A program made the translations under genes and the position numbers. Positions 1-8,111 of a stretch of DNA of 28,695 nt are shown here, in pieces. Every line of letters begins with the position of its first letter. Positions within the stretch are counted from its first letter, which is position 1. The DNA is from an uncultured Eubacteriales bacterium (GTDB taxonomy: Bacteria; Bacillota; Clostridia; Oscillospirales; CAG-272): assembly GCA_900546695.1 (NCBI GenBank), contig URDX01000023.1, forward strand, positions 1 to 28,695, read 5' to 3'. The notes below the pieces were generated by a model. The model was not told where the DNA came from, did no database searches, and was given only the letters and a program-made list of their open reading frames with translations.

Positions 1-57
1 GGACGCTTTCGAGAAAGCGCCCCCACACCCCCCGCAAAGCTTTAAAACCGAGAGGGA
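1..57 (+). repeat. Dispersed hairpin repeat, truncated by window start
   Basis: The first bases carry the hairpin CGCTTTC-GA-GAAAGCG, followed by a C-rich run and the tail GCAAAGCTTTAAAA. The same hairpin-plus-tail module recurs at 24170-24235 (+), 24650-24722 (-), 9649-9715 (-) and at the window end, 28656-28695 (+). It is an intergenic REP-like or terminator-like repeat. The copy is cut at base 1, so its full left arm is not visible. Confidence 0.85.
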
Positions 58-302
58 ACTTTAAACGTACTCTGTCTCAAGTGCTTCCGACTGCCGAATG
101 TTGTCGAAAGAACAGTCGAATATTAGGTCAAAAAGGCTGCCGAAAACCGTCTCTGCCGTGCGTTTGTACGGAGGTGAAGAGGATTTCGGCGGCCTTGCGT
201 TTTTTGTCAAAAAGCGGCTAAAACAGCAGCCTGTGTCTGCCGACATATACATCAAATACCGAATATCACATTAAATGGTCGAGAACGCCTGTAAAATACT
301 TC
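58..302. other. Intergenic stretch with no convincing gene
   Basis: This stretch is more AT-rich than the genes downstream. It contains a possible 58-codon reading frame on the plus strand (98-274, ending SADIYIKYRISH) and an overlapping 64-codon frame on the minus strand (255-61). Neither has a recognisable ribosome binding site or a family I can name. It may hold the 3' remnant of a gene disrupted at the repeat. No structured RNA was recognised here. Confidence 0.4.
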
Positions 303-331
303 TTGACATTTTTTGTCGTACATGATATAAT
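303..331 (+). promoter_or_regulatory. Sigma-A promoter of the polysaccharide operon
   Basis: A perfect -35 TTGACA (303-308) is followed by a 17-bp spacer and a perfect -10 TATAAT (326-331), with an extended -10 TG at 323-324. Transcription would begin near 338, giving a leader of about 275 nt before the first gene. That leader contains the riboswitch and terminator annotated below. A consensus promoter of this strength fits control exerted by attenuation after initiation. Confidence 0.92.
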
Positions 332-437
332 GTGATGCAGTGTATTATATTAAGGTAAAAAATGATGTTACGGCGGGTATTATTCGGGGTATGAATTATC
401 TCCCTTCCGATGTCGCGGGTCATTCTTACGTTGATAC

Positions 438-554
438 AGTGCAGGATTAATACCGTCGGCATCGTTCGACGACCGTTCGGCAAACCCGTTGAAAAACGGG
501 GACGCAAAGTTTAGTGTCTAACCCGCGTATGCGGTATGATTGACTGACTGCACT
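438..554 (+). promoter_or_regulatory. Cyclic-di-GMP-I (GEMM-I) riboswitch aptamer
   Basis: The hallmark P2 hairpin is present: GC (480-481), AAA (482-484), a perfect 6-bp stem CCCGTT/AACGGG (485-490 with 495-500), a GAAA tetraloop (491-494), then GAC (501-503), GC (504-505) and the AAAG linker (506-509). This is the conserved GGCAAACC...GAAA...GGACGCAAAG signature of the family. It is followed by a second hairpin, the tetraloop receptor arm, with CTAA, a CCGC/GCGG stem (522-534) and a TATGAT 3' side. A candidate closing helix pairs AGTGCAG (438-444) with CTGCACT (548-554), with a small extra hairpin (CGTCG/CGACG) between the 5' strand and P2. The core is clear; the exact P1 is less certain. 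Confidence 0.87.
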
Positions 555-580
555 TTTTATGGGTGTGGTCGGTCTTTTTT
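542..580 (+). terminator. Riboswitch expression platform: intrinsic terminator
   Basis: A 12-bp stem, GACTGACTGCAC (542-553) with GTGTGGTCGGTC (563-574), is continuous when G-U pairs are allowed. It has a 9-nt loop and is followed by six Ts (575-580). The 5' arm overlaps the 3' strand of the aptamer's receptor arm and of the proposed P1 helix (548-554). Ligand-stabilised aptamer and terminator are therefore mutually exclusive. The geometry predicts an ON switch: c-di-GMP binding prevents termination 35 nt before the start codon at 615. Confidence 0.82.
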
Positions 581-614
581 CATGGGCGCGGGCGGGAAGC
601 TGGGGGGAGAGAGT

Positions 615-1307
615 ATGCGTGCTCAATCTGATTACATTAACTATGACAAGGTCGACGAGAAGACGCGAGAGAGCATGGACAGGCTGTTCAGCGCGCCGCG
701 CCGCGGGTATTGGGAACGAAAACGGGCGTTCGATATTCTTGTTTCGCTTGCAATGCTTATTGTGCTGCTGCCGCTGTTCATCATAGTTTCCGTTGTCATC
801 GTGATAGACGACCCACATGCGGGACCGATGTTCAAGCAGAGACGTGTCGGGAGGCACGGGGTGGAGTTCACCATGTACAAGTTCCGCACCATGGTGGCGA
901 ACGCCGAGCAGCTGAAGGACAGTCTGCGCGGGCAGAACGAGATGGACGGTCCGGTTTTCAAGATAAAGGACGACCCGCGCATAACCCGTGTCGGAAGATT
1001 TCTGCGCGCGACAAGCATTGACGAGCTCCCGCAGCTGTTCAACGTTCTGCGCGGGGATATGAGTCTGGTCGGACCGCGTCCGCCGCTGCCCGACGAGGTC
1101 GCGCAGTATGACGATTACGAGCGGCTGAGGCTTGTCGTCACTCCGGGGCTCACGTGTCTGTGGCAGATATCGGACAATCGGAATGAGATTCCGTTCGAGG
1201 AGTGGGTCGAGATGGACATTGATTACATAGAGCACCGCACCGCTGTCGGGGATATCGTGATAATGTTCAAGACGGCGATGGCGATGATAGGCAAAGAGGG
1301 GCGGTAA
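615..1307 (+). CDS. Initiating polyprenyl glycosylphosphotransferase (sugar transferase)
   Basis: This 230-residue membrane enzyme of the bacterial sugar transferase family would place the first sugar-1-phosphate on undecaprenyl phosphate at the cytoplasmic face, starting the repeat unit. A hydrophobic segment at about residues 41-64 is followed by the family motifs KFRTM (89-93), DELPQLFNVLRGDMSLVGPRP (136-156) and a C-terminal TPGLTCLWQ. The length fits the short, single-hairpin PglC/WcaJ-core type without the extra membrane domain. The start at 615 is chosen because GGGGAGAGAG lies just upstream; an in-frame ATG at 540 falls inside the riboswitch terminator and is unlikely. It is the first gene behind the c-di-GMP riboswitch, so the committing step is the one controlled. 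The sugar specificity cannot be read from the sequence. Confidence 0.93.
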   Translation: MRAQSDYINYDKVDEKTRESMDRLFSAPRRGYWERKRAFDILVSLAMLIVLLPLFIIVSVVIVIDDPHAGPMFKQRRVGRHGVEFTMYKFRTMVANAEQLKDSLRGQNEMDGPVFKIKDDPRITRVGRFLRATSIDELPQLFNVLRGDMSLVGPRPPLPDEVAQYDDYERLRLVVTPGLTCLWQISDNRNEIPFEEWVEMDIDYIEHRTAVGDIVIMFKTAMAMIGKEGR

Positions 1308-1530
1308 GGCGCAGGAAAACACCTCGCATTAAATTGCCGCACGGTTGAATATGCATTGCGAGTGATTAAGCAAAAATTGCGATGACGGTGTTAAGCATGC
1401 GCACGGACGTGAAAGCCTCCCTCATTGAACCGCGCGGCGGTGACACAGCGTCGATATTGAACGAGCGGCGGAGCTTGCTCGCGGCGGGGATTAATTTTAG
1501 ATTCGAGACTCACCTACAGGAGGCGGCAGA
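1308..1530. other. 223-bp spacer with long imperfect inverted repeat
   Basis: AACACC-TCGCA (1318-1328) can pair with TGCGA...GGTGTT (1378-1392), enclosing about 50 nt with a further GCAT/ATGC pairing. A second hairpin, CGAGC...GCTCG, lies near 1463-1482. No U-tract follows either, and no riboswitch family was recognised. AGGAGG at 1518-1523 is the ribosome binding site of the next gene. Confidence 0.4.
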
Positions 1531-2664
1531 ATGAAAATAGCAATGATAGGTCACAAGGACTTTCCCTGCCGTTCCGGCGGGGTGGAGGTCGTTGTATACG
1601 AGCTGGCGACGCGGCTTGCGGCGCGCGGAGAGGACGTAACCGTCTACAACCGCGGCAGGCAGCGCGGTCACAACCGCTACCGCGTCGAGGGGGTGAACGT
1701 TATACGTTCATTTACTTTCCGCCGTCAGAGCCTGAACGCGATGGTCTACTCGTTTACCGCGACGCTCGGGGCACTCCGCCGTCGCTATGACATCATGCAT
1801 TATCATGCGATAGGTCCGTGTGTGCCGCTGATAATCGCGCACGCCTTCGGCAGACACACGGTCGCGACCGTTCACGGGCTGAACTGGCGGGTGGACAAGT
1901 GGCGCGGCTTTGCATCGAAGTACATAAAGCTCGGCGAGCGTATCGCGGCGAAATACGCGGACGAGGTGATAACGCTCTCGGACGAGATGCATCGGTACTT
2001 TCTCGACACCTACGGGCGCGACACCGCGCTCATACGGAATGCCGTATCGCCCGTTCCGCCGACCGACATCGGCATCATCCGCGAGAAATACGGGCTTGAA
2101 AAGAACGGCTTTATCCTCTATGTCGGTCGTATATCGCCCGAAAAAGGGGTCGACGAGCTGATAGAGGCGTACAAGCGAGCACAGCCGACCGAGCGGCTTG
2201 TCATTGCGGGCGAGATAGGCAGCGATCCGTTCGGAAGTGCCGTGCGTGAGGCGGTGAGCGGCTGCGAGAACATCGTCTGCACCGGCTTTGCCGGCGGCGA
2301 GGAGCTTTTTTCTCTCTACTGCGGCTGCGCGCTCTATGTGCTGCCGAGCCACACGGAGGGACTTGCGCTGACCCTGCTTGAGGCGATGTCGGCCGGCGCA
2401 AGCTGTCTTGTTAGCGACATTCCAGAGAACACCTCGGTGCTCGGCGATTTCGGCTGTGCGTTCCGCACGGGCGATGTTGACAACCTTGCCGCGCGGCTGC
2501 TCGATGCCCCCCGAACCGATTCGGCGGAGCGTGACGGTGCTGCGCAGGCGGCGTACGTCGCGCAGACATACGGCTACGACCGCGTGATAGACGAGCATAT
2601 GGAGATATACCGCCGCGTCTGTGACGGCGGGACGAAAAGGAAGCGCGGACGCGCGCCGCGCTGA
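1531..2664 (+). CDS. Family 4 glycosyltransferase, rhamnosyltransferase-like
   Basis: This 377-residue GT-B fold transferase acts in the cytoplasm and adds a sugar to the lipid-linked repeat unit. The N-terminus MKIAMIGHKDFPCRSGGVE contains the Gly-Gly-Val-Glu loop seen in Cps2T/DUF1972-type capsule transferases. The C-terminal nucleotide-sugar domain has the E-x7-E element within SHTEGLALTLLEAMSAG, around residues 272-288. The start has an ideal AGGAGG seven bases upstream. It sits in the same orientation as the sugar transferase with a 223-bp gap. Rhamnose as donor is only a family-level guess. Confidence 0.9.
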   Translation: MKIAMIGHKDFPCRSGGVEVVVYELATRLAARGEDVTVYNRGRQRGHNRYRVEGVNVIRSFTFRRQSLNAMVYSFTATLGALRRRYDIMHYHAIGPCVPLIIAHAFGRHTVATVHGLNWRVDKWRGFASKYIKLGERIAAKYADEVITLSDEMHRYFLDTYGRDTALIRNAVSPVPPTDIGIIREKYGLEKNGFILYVGRISPEKGVDELIEAYKRAQPTERLVIAGEIGSDPFGSAVREAVSGCENIVCTGFAGGEELFSLYCGCALYVLPSHTEGLALTLLEAMSAGASCLVSDIPENTSVLGDFGCAFRTGDVDNLAARLLDAPRTDSAERDGAAQAAYVAQTYGYDRVIDEHMEIYRRVCDGGTKRKRGRAPR

Positions 2665-2783
2665 ACGGGAAACGGCGGGTGCCGTAGAAAAGGGGGCGCT
2701 GTGCGGCTTGCGGTTCGGCTGTGCCGTTCTCGCGAATCTGTTACAAAATGCCGTTTCCGCGGAGACGGGGCAAGGAGAAAGCG

Positions 2784-3767
2784 ATGGAAAATACACCTGT
2801 CAGGGTATCCGTAATAATTCCCGTTTATAATGTAGAGGAATATCTTCCGCGCTGCCTTGATTCGGTGCTGACGCAGGATTTTGACGGCTTTGAGGTGATA
2901 CTTGTCGACGACGGCAGCACCGACGGCAGCGGCGGCATCTGCGACGAATACGCGCAGCGATATCCGAGCATCACGGTCATACACAAGAAGAACGGCGGGC
3001 TGTCGGATGCACGCAACTGTGGGCTTGACCGCGCGGCAGGCGAGTATGTGCTGTTTGTCGACAGCGACGACCGCATTGCATACGGAGCTCTGTCGACGCT
3101 TTATTCCGAGACGCATGCCGTCGGGACGGATGCCCTCTCTGACGGAGATCGGGTGGATATGGTTATAGGACGTGTCAGGACCGACAGTCCGTCATCCGCC
3201 ATGGACCGCTTTGAGAGGATAGCTGCGGAGCGGCTGGAATGCCATCGGATGTATACCGGCAAGGAATATCTGATAGGTTGTCTCACCGGGGGTGCACTGC
3301 GCATAGAAGCATGGCGATCGCTGTACCGACGTCACTTTCTGTCGGAGGGCGGTCTGCGCTTCAAGGTCGGGATAACTCACGAGGATGAGGAATTTACCCC
3401 GCGTGCTTTGCTTGCGGCGCGCAGGATTGTGCTCAGCGACGTTGAATTTTATCTGTACAATAACGCTCGGAGCGGGTCGATTATGAACTCGGCATCGCTC
3501 TCGCCGAAAAAGGCGCTCGACCGCATGCAGACCTATTCGGAGCAGCTTGCGATGTATGCCGATGTTGAGCCGCGGCGGCTGCGACGTCTGCTGCAGGACG
3601 ATATTGCATGGAAGTACATGGACTGCTGCAAGCAGTATCGGCTTACCGGAAATGCCGATCTTCACATCCGCCGAACGCTGCCGCTGCGCTGCGCGTATCA
3701 CTTTAAGCGCCGCGTGCGCGCGCTCGCATTCGCGATAAGCCCGCGGCTGTATATGCGCATCGGCTGA
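2784..3767 (+). CDS. Family 2 glycosyltransferase
   Basis: This 327-residue GT-A transferase has the N-terminal signature VSVIIPVYNVEEYL (8-21), the nucleotide-binding VDDGSTDGS (41-49), NGGLSDARN (70-78) and the metal-binding DSDD (93-96). The C-terminal part is typical of capsule GT2 enzymes. I place the start at 2784 because AAGGAGAA lies seven bases upstream; an in-frame ATG at 2721 has no binding site and adds 21 basic residues. It probably adds one sugar of the repeat unit. Donor and linkage are unknown. Confidence 0.9.
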   Translation: MENTPVRVSVIIPVYNVEEYLPRCLDSVLTQDFDGFEVILVDDGSTDGSGGICDEYAQRYPSITVIHKKNGGLSDARNCGLDRAAGEYVLFVDSDDRIAYGALSTLYSETHAVGTDALSDGDRVDMVIGRVRTDSPSSAMDRFERIAAERLECHRMYTGKEYLIGCLTGGALRIEAWRSLYRRHFLSEGGLRFKVGITHEDEEFTPRALLAARRIVLSDVEFYLYNNARSGSIMNSASLSPKKALDRMQTYSEQLAMYADVEPRRLRRLLQDDIAWKYMDCCKQYRLTGNADLHIRRTLPLRCAYHFKRRVRALAFAISPRLYMRIG

Positions 3768-3955
3768 CACGGGGCGATATGCGCCCGGATGCGACCGCAG
3801 ACGAAAAATAACGAATAAAAAACGATAAATTGCGACGTAATCCGATAAAGATTCGAGCGAGAGCAGGGTCGGGGAACGAGCGAGGGCGGTACGGCGAAGC
3901 AAAGCCGAATAAAATCGAAACACGGCGAAAAACCGAAACGAGAACGGAGCGGGAA
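3768..3955. other. Purine-rich 188-bp spacer
   Basis: The stretch is unusually rich in A and G, with repeated short CGAAAAACCGAAACGAGA-like runs. The reading frame of the next gene is open upstream to 3830 but encodes only an Arg/Lys-rich tail without a start signal, so it is treated as leader. I see no terminator or promoter. Confidence 0.4.
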
Positions 3956-4837
3956 ATGGGTAAAATAAAGGACGGGGCGAGACCCTCGAAAAAAAGAAAC
4001 AGACTGATAGATCTGCTGGTGTGCCTGCTTCTTGTGGGCGGGCTGCTGCTCGGGCTTGCGCTCGATATCGTGCACGACAGGACGAACTACCGCGTCGAAT
4101 TCTATCAGCTCAGCTCGAAGCGTGTCTCGGGCGGTTTGCGCATCGTCTTTCTGACCGATCTGCATCTGCGCGAGTACGGAGAGGATAACAGCGAGCTTGC
4201 AGAGGACATCGAAAAGCTCTCGCCCGATCTTATCCTGCTCGGCGGAGACATGGTGACCGAGAGCGTTGCGGGCTATGACGGAATGCTCTCGCTGTGCAGC
4301 CGTCTCTCGCAGACCGCGCCGATATACGGTGTGCTCGGCAATCATGAGGACGTCAAGATATATCTGCAGAAGGATACCGCACTGCTCGATTCGTTCGAGG
4401 CGGCGGGCGTTCACTGGCTCATCAACAGCACCGAGCAGATAAAGGTGGGCGGCAACACCGTAACTCTCATCGGCGTTGACGGAAAGCCTGCGGACTTTGA
4501 GCGCTACGGTGCGAGCGACGTAATGGAGCGCAGCGGGGAGGAGAGCCGCGGCTTTCGGATATGCATGGCGCATGTTCCGACCTACTTTACCGAGCGGCTT
4601 GACGACTATTCGTTTGATCTCGGGCTTGCCGGGCACACGCACGGCGGCATAATAAACCTGCCGAAGTTCGGACCGCTCTACTCAGACGAGGAGGGCTTCT
4701 TTCCCGAGTATGCGAAGGGCGAGTACACTCTCAAAAACGGCGCGACGCTTATCGTCAGCGGAGGACTGGGCGACTCGAGCAGCTTCCCGCCCCGCATCAA
4801 CAACACCCCCGAGCTGACGGTGATAGACATTTCCTGA
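3956..4837 (+). CDS. Membrane-anchored metallophosphoesterase, YkuE-like
   Basis: This is a 293-residue calcineurin-like phosphoesterase. A single membrane anchor lies at about residues 17-38 after a basic N-terminus, so the catalytic domain is probably outside the membrane. All metal-ligand motifs are present: DLH (68-70), GGDMV (96-100), GNHE (128-131), AHVP (205-208) and GHTHGG (226-231). The start at 3956 follows GGAGCGGGAA; the longer frame from 3830 lacks a start signal. YkuE-type enzymes are envelope-associated and some act on UDP-sugar or lipid-linked pyrophosphate substrates. Inside a polysaccharide operon it may recycle carrier pyrophosphate or process a lipid-linked intermediate, which is inference only. 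Confidence 0.87.
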   Translation: MGKIKDGARPSKKRNRLIDLLVCLLLVGGLLLGLALDIVHDRTNYRVEFYQLSSKRVSGGLRIVFLTDLHLREYGEDNSELAEDIEKLSPDLILLGGDMVTESVAGYDGMLSLCSRLSQTAPIYGVLGNHEDVKIYLQKDTALLDSFEAAGVHWLINSTEQIKVGGNTVTLIGVDGKPADFERYGASDVMERSGEESRGFRICMAHVPTYFTERLDDYSFDLGLAGHTHGGIINLPKFGPLYSDEEGFFPEYAKGEYTLKNGATLIVSGGLGDSSSFPPRINNTPELTVIDIS

Positions 4838-4899
4838 CGGTATTTACATAACGAAAACTCCGCAGCCGACGTGCGGCGCAGGACGAAAGGACGCATAAT

Positions 4900-6198
4900 A
4901 TGGACGGGATAAAGAGCAGAATAAAGAGGACCTTCGGATTCTTCTGGCGGTACAAGCTCAGGAGCGTGTGCGTGCTTGCGGCGCTGCTCGCGGCACTGAG
5001 CGGGGTACACTATTATAAGAGCGGAAAGTCGGGCAACGCCACCGTTTCCTTCAACTATTCCGAGGCATCACAGGGGCTGAACCCGAACAAGACCCGATTC
5101 AGCTTTTCCGAGATAGTGTCGGATGCGGTGCTTGAGCGTGCCATCGATCTCGCGGGGCTTGAGGGCAGCATAACGCCGTCTCAGCTCTCCGCACGCATCG
5201 GGCTTTCTCCCGTCGACACGGGCAATGCGAGCGGGGACGACGAGTACATCAGCACGACCTACCGCATCTCGCTCAGCGCCGACGGTCTCGAGCTGCGGGG
5301 GCGCACGGCGGGCGACCTGCTGAAGAACATCTGCGGCGCGTACCGCGAGTATTTTCTCGAGAACCACTGCGACAATCAGGAGATACTGCGGCTGCGTCTC
5401 GAGGAGACGACCGACTGCGAGCCGTTTCTGCGCATGAACGAGCTCAGTCAGCGTGTGAAGCAGATAAAGAAATACATGAATGCGCGTATGACCGACAACC
5501 GCACCTTCTCGGACGACGATACGGGACTGAGCTTTGACGAGCTCGACAAGCGTCTGCAGAATATCATAGATTACGACATTCCGAACGCCACCGCGTACAT
5601 AATCGAGTGCGGCGTAGCGAGCGACGAGCGGGAGCTTACCCGCATTCTCGAATACAAGAACAAGATAGAGGCGGTATCCGAGTCGAAGCAGCGCGCGTAC
5701 TACGACGCGGACAACGACGGCATCGCCGCATACGAGGAGCTGATGTCCGCCGCAGTCATGATACCGACGGTGGACGCGCAGGAGCAGTACTACATGTCCC
5801 GCACAAAGACGGCGATGGACGCAATGGCGCGCAGCGCGGACGATGCGCTCGCGGAGGCGACCGAGCACCGCGACGAGATAGTCAGTACCGAATATGTTAT
5901 AGAAAAGCTCGCGCAGAACGAAACCGCACCCGAGCAGCTTGCCGCCGCGCGCAGCATGATAAACAAGCTCGAGCGTGCGCTGAACGGGCTCGCCGAGGAT
6001 GCGCTCGTGCTCGACAACGCGTATATCGAGTACAAATCGCAGAACTACGTTACCTTTAATTATTCCTCCCCATCGCTCATTCAGCGTGCGGAGCTGAAAA
6101 AGACGGCGGTCGAGCTGGTGCTCTTCTGCGCCGGTGCGGCGGCTGTCGAGTACATCCTGCTCGGCAGGAGAGCGAAGAAAGAGAGGACGGACAGATGA
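4900..6198 (+). CDS. Wzz-like chain-length protein with EF-hand-like loop
   Basis: This 432-residue protein has the polysaccharide co-polymerase layout: a membrane segment at about 20-38, a long largely helical extracytoplasmic region (residues 45-395) and a second membrane segment at about 402-421 with a short basic tail. No Walker kinase follows. The early extracytoplasmic segment (FNYSEASQGLNPNKT, 51-65) aligns with the next gene product (RYTNSEIANGYTPDGT), so the two are paralogues. Residues 269-280 spell DADNDGIAAYEE, a canonical 12-residue calcium loop spacing (D1, D3, D5, G6, E12). It overlaps the next gene by four bases (ATGA), indicating translational coupling. Primary similarity to Wzz is weak, so the role in chain length or export is inferred from topology and neighbours. 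Confidence 0.75.
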   Translation: MDGIKSRIKRTFGFFWRYKLRSVCVLAALLAALSGVHYYKSGKSGNATVSFNYSEASQGLNPNKTRFSFSEIVSDAVLERAIDLAGLEGSITPSQLSARIGLSPVDTGNASGDDEYISTTYRISLSADGLELRGRTAGDLLKNICGAYREYFLENHCDNQEILRLRLEETTDCEPFLRMNELSQRVKQIKKYMNARMTDNRTFSDDDTGLSFDELDKRLQNIIDYDIPNATAYIIECGVASDERELTRILEYKNKIEAVSESKQRAYYDADNDGIAAYEELMSAAVMIPTVDAQEQYYMSRTKTAMDAMARSADDALAEATEHRDEIVSTEYVIEKLAQNETAPEQLAAARSMINKLERALNGLAEDALVLDNAYIEYKSQNYVTFNYSSPSLIQRAELKKTAVELVLFCAGAAAVEYILLGRRAKKERTDR

Positions 6199-8111
6199 AA
6201 AAATTTCAGATTCTGAGATATCTGAAGCGCTTCAGCGTCCTGATACTCGTCATATCCCTGCTCGGCGCGGCGCTGACCTATATCTATACCGACAGGCAGC
6301 TGCGCTATACCGCATCCGTCGTTATCAGATATACGAACTCCGAGATAGCAAACGGCTACACGCCCGACGGCACAAAGCTCGATGTGGGCGAGATATATTC
6401 CTCGTCGGTCATTTCACAGGCGATGAACTACCTCGGAAACGACGGTCCGCTCAACATCATCCGCTCGCGCTGCAGCGTCGATGAGGTCGTCTCGGAGGAG
6501 CAGCAGGAGATAAATCAGGCGCTGCTCGACAAGGGCGAGGAGGTCACATACTTCCCCGACACCTACCGTGTGAACCTTGTCGTTGACGGCGAGTACGGCG
6601 AATCGTACGCGAGAAACGTTCTCGACGCCATCATGCAGAGCTACTGCACCTACTATACCGAAAACTACGTCGAGCAGCGGCTGTCGCTCTCGCCGTCTGC
6701 CGACCTGCTCGGCGGGGCTTACGATTACTACGAGTGCATCAGCATCCTTGAGGATGACACTAACGCAATGCTTGAGTTCCTAAAGACGAAGAAGGACGAC
6801 CATCCGAACTTCCGCTCATCAAAGACAGGCTACAGCTATGCCGACCTTTACAACATCTATCTGCAGTTCAAGAACTACAAGATACCCGAGCTGTATGCGC
6901 GCGTTCTCGAGGGTCCGCAGATCCGCGACGGAGAGGTGCTGCGCCATGCGCTCGAAAACAGCATTGCAGAGTCGAAGCAGCGCGAGGAGATACAGACCCA
7001 GCGCCGCGAAAAGCTCAGCGCGCTGATAGATAATTTCGTTGAGCAGAATGTGACCATGCCCGGCATCCTGAGCGACAAGGAAGGAAACAGCGTTTCCTCC
7101 GACTATATCATCGGCGAGATAGTCGGACGCGGTTCTGGCTCGGGCTCGCAGACCACATACGACGGGCTCGTGCTTGATATGGTGGATATAGATAAGCAGA
7201 TATATACCGAGCAGATAGAGCGTGTTTTCCGCGAGGAGATACTGCGCGATTTCGGTATCGCATCGGCGGGCGCGTCGGGAACGGAGTCCGAGCATGAGAG
7301 TATAGAGCAGCTTATCTCCGACTACGAGCAGCAGCTCGGCAGCTACTACGAGATAGTCAGCACGACGGGCAGCGAGCTCAATCTCTCGCTCAGCGCCGAT
7401 TATCTCAAGATGCTAAGCACCGTGCGTGTGACCCCGTCCATCAATCGCGGACTGTACATCGCGCTCGCGCTTGTGCTTTTCCTTATCATCGGCTGCGGCG
7501 GTGCCGTAGTGATCGGACGCGCCGAGGATATCATCAATTACATGCTCTATACCGATAAAAAGACGGGGCTGCCCAACCGCGACCGCCTTAACATACATAT
7601 CGACGGTCTCGCGAAAAGCATTCTTCCCGACGACTATACCTGCGTCGCCCTGCGCATAGACAATCTGACCGAGATAACGAGCCGCTACGGCTATTCGGTG
7701 GGCGACGGAATTCTGAGAGACTTCTCCGACATTGTCAGTACCATGAGCGATACCGAGGGCTTTGTCGGTTATAACGGAGTGGGCAGCTACATCGCCTTCT
7801 TTGAGAAGTGCAGTGAGCGCAAGGCGGGCGTTATCCTGTGTATACTCGCTCAGCAGATCGGGGAGTACAATCGGATAAATCCCGACTACCCTATCCGATA
7901 CAGCGCCGCAAGCGAAACCACCACCGCCTCCGGAGTTTACGATGTCCGCGAGCTGCTGCGTCTTGCAATGGCTAAGCTCGGACGTATCGAGGCGGAGCGG
8001 GCGGGCGCTGCTGCGGGATCCGATTCGGAAAACGCTGCGGAGTCCGCTGCGGAGAAGTCGGCGTCCGATAAGGATGCTGTTGCGGAGGAAGGAAGCGGAG
8101 ACGGTTTATGA
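6195..8111 (+). CDS. Wzz-like chain-length protein fused to degenerate GGDEF domain
   Basis: This is a 638-residue fusion. Residues 13-31 form the first membrane segment, 40-415 a helix-rich extracytoplasmic domain like the upstream paralogue, and 418-440 the second membrane segment. Residues 449-600, on the cytoplasmic side, form a GGDEF fold: it opens with DKKTGLPNRDRL (454-465, matching DxLTGLxNR) and has the YGYSVGD helix (498-504). The catalytic signature is GVGSY (528-532) in place of GGDEF, the metal-binding Asp is replaced (LRID, 486-489), and no RxxD inhibitory site precedes it. It should therefore be a non-catalytic receptor or scaffold. A 35-residue Ala/Ser/Glu tail ends the protein. 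It overlaps both neighbouring genes by ATGA. Degenerate GGDEF receptors control exopolysaccharide secretion elsewhere (YdaK in Bacillus, PssE in Listeria). Here the domain is built into the putative co-polymerase. Confidence 0.82.
   Translation: MKKFQILRYLKRFSVLILVISLLGAALTYIYTDRQLRYTASVVIRYTNSEIANGYTPDGTKLDVGEIYSSSVISQAMNYLGNDGPLNIIRSRCSVDEVVSEEQQEINQALLDKGEEVTYFPDTYRVNLVVDGEYGESYARNVLDAIMQSYCTYYTENYVEQRLSLSPSADLLGGAYDYYECISILEDDTNAMLEFLKTKKDDHPNFRSSKTGYSYADLYNIYLQFKNYKIPELYARVLEGPQIRDGEVLRHALENSIAESKQREEIQTQRREKLSALIDNFVEQNVTMPGILSDKEGNSVSSDYIIGEIVGRGSGSGSQTTYDGLVLDMVDIDKQIYTEQIERVFREEILRDFGIASAGASGTESEHESIEQLISDYEQQLGSYYEIVSTTGSELNLSLSADYLKMLSTVRVTPSINRGLYIALALVLFLIIGCGGAVVIGRAEDIINYMLYTDKKTGLPNRDRLNIHIDGLAKSILPDDYTCVALRIDNLTEITSRYGYSVGDGILRDFSDIVSTMSDTEGFVGYNGVGSYIAFFEKCSERKAGVILCILAQQIGEYNRINPDYPIRYSAASETTTASGVYDVRELLRLAMAKLGRIEAERAGAAAGSDSENAAESAAEKSASDKDAVAEEGSGDGL

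Noticed and set aside
61..274. Overlapping small frames on both strands (64 codons minus, 58 codons plus) upstream of the operon promoter
   Set aside because: Neither has a ribosome binding site or a recognisable family, and both sit in AT-richer DNA between a repeat and a promoter. They are kept only as part of the intergenic description.
540..614. Upstream ATG (540) for the sugar transferase
   Set aside because: The extra 25 codons lie within the riboswitch terminator hairpin and have no Shine-Dalgarno sequence; the ATG at 615 has one.
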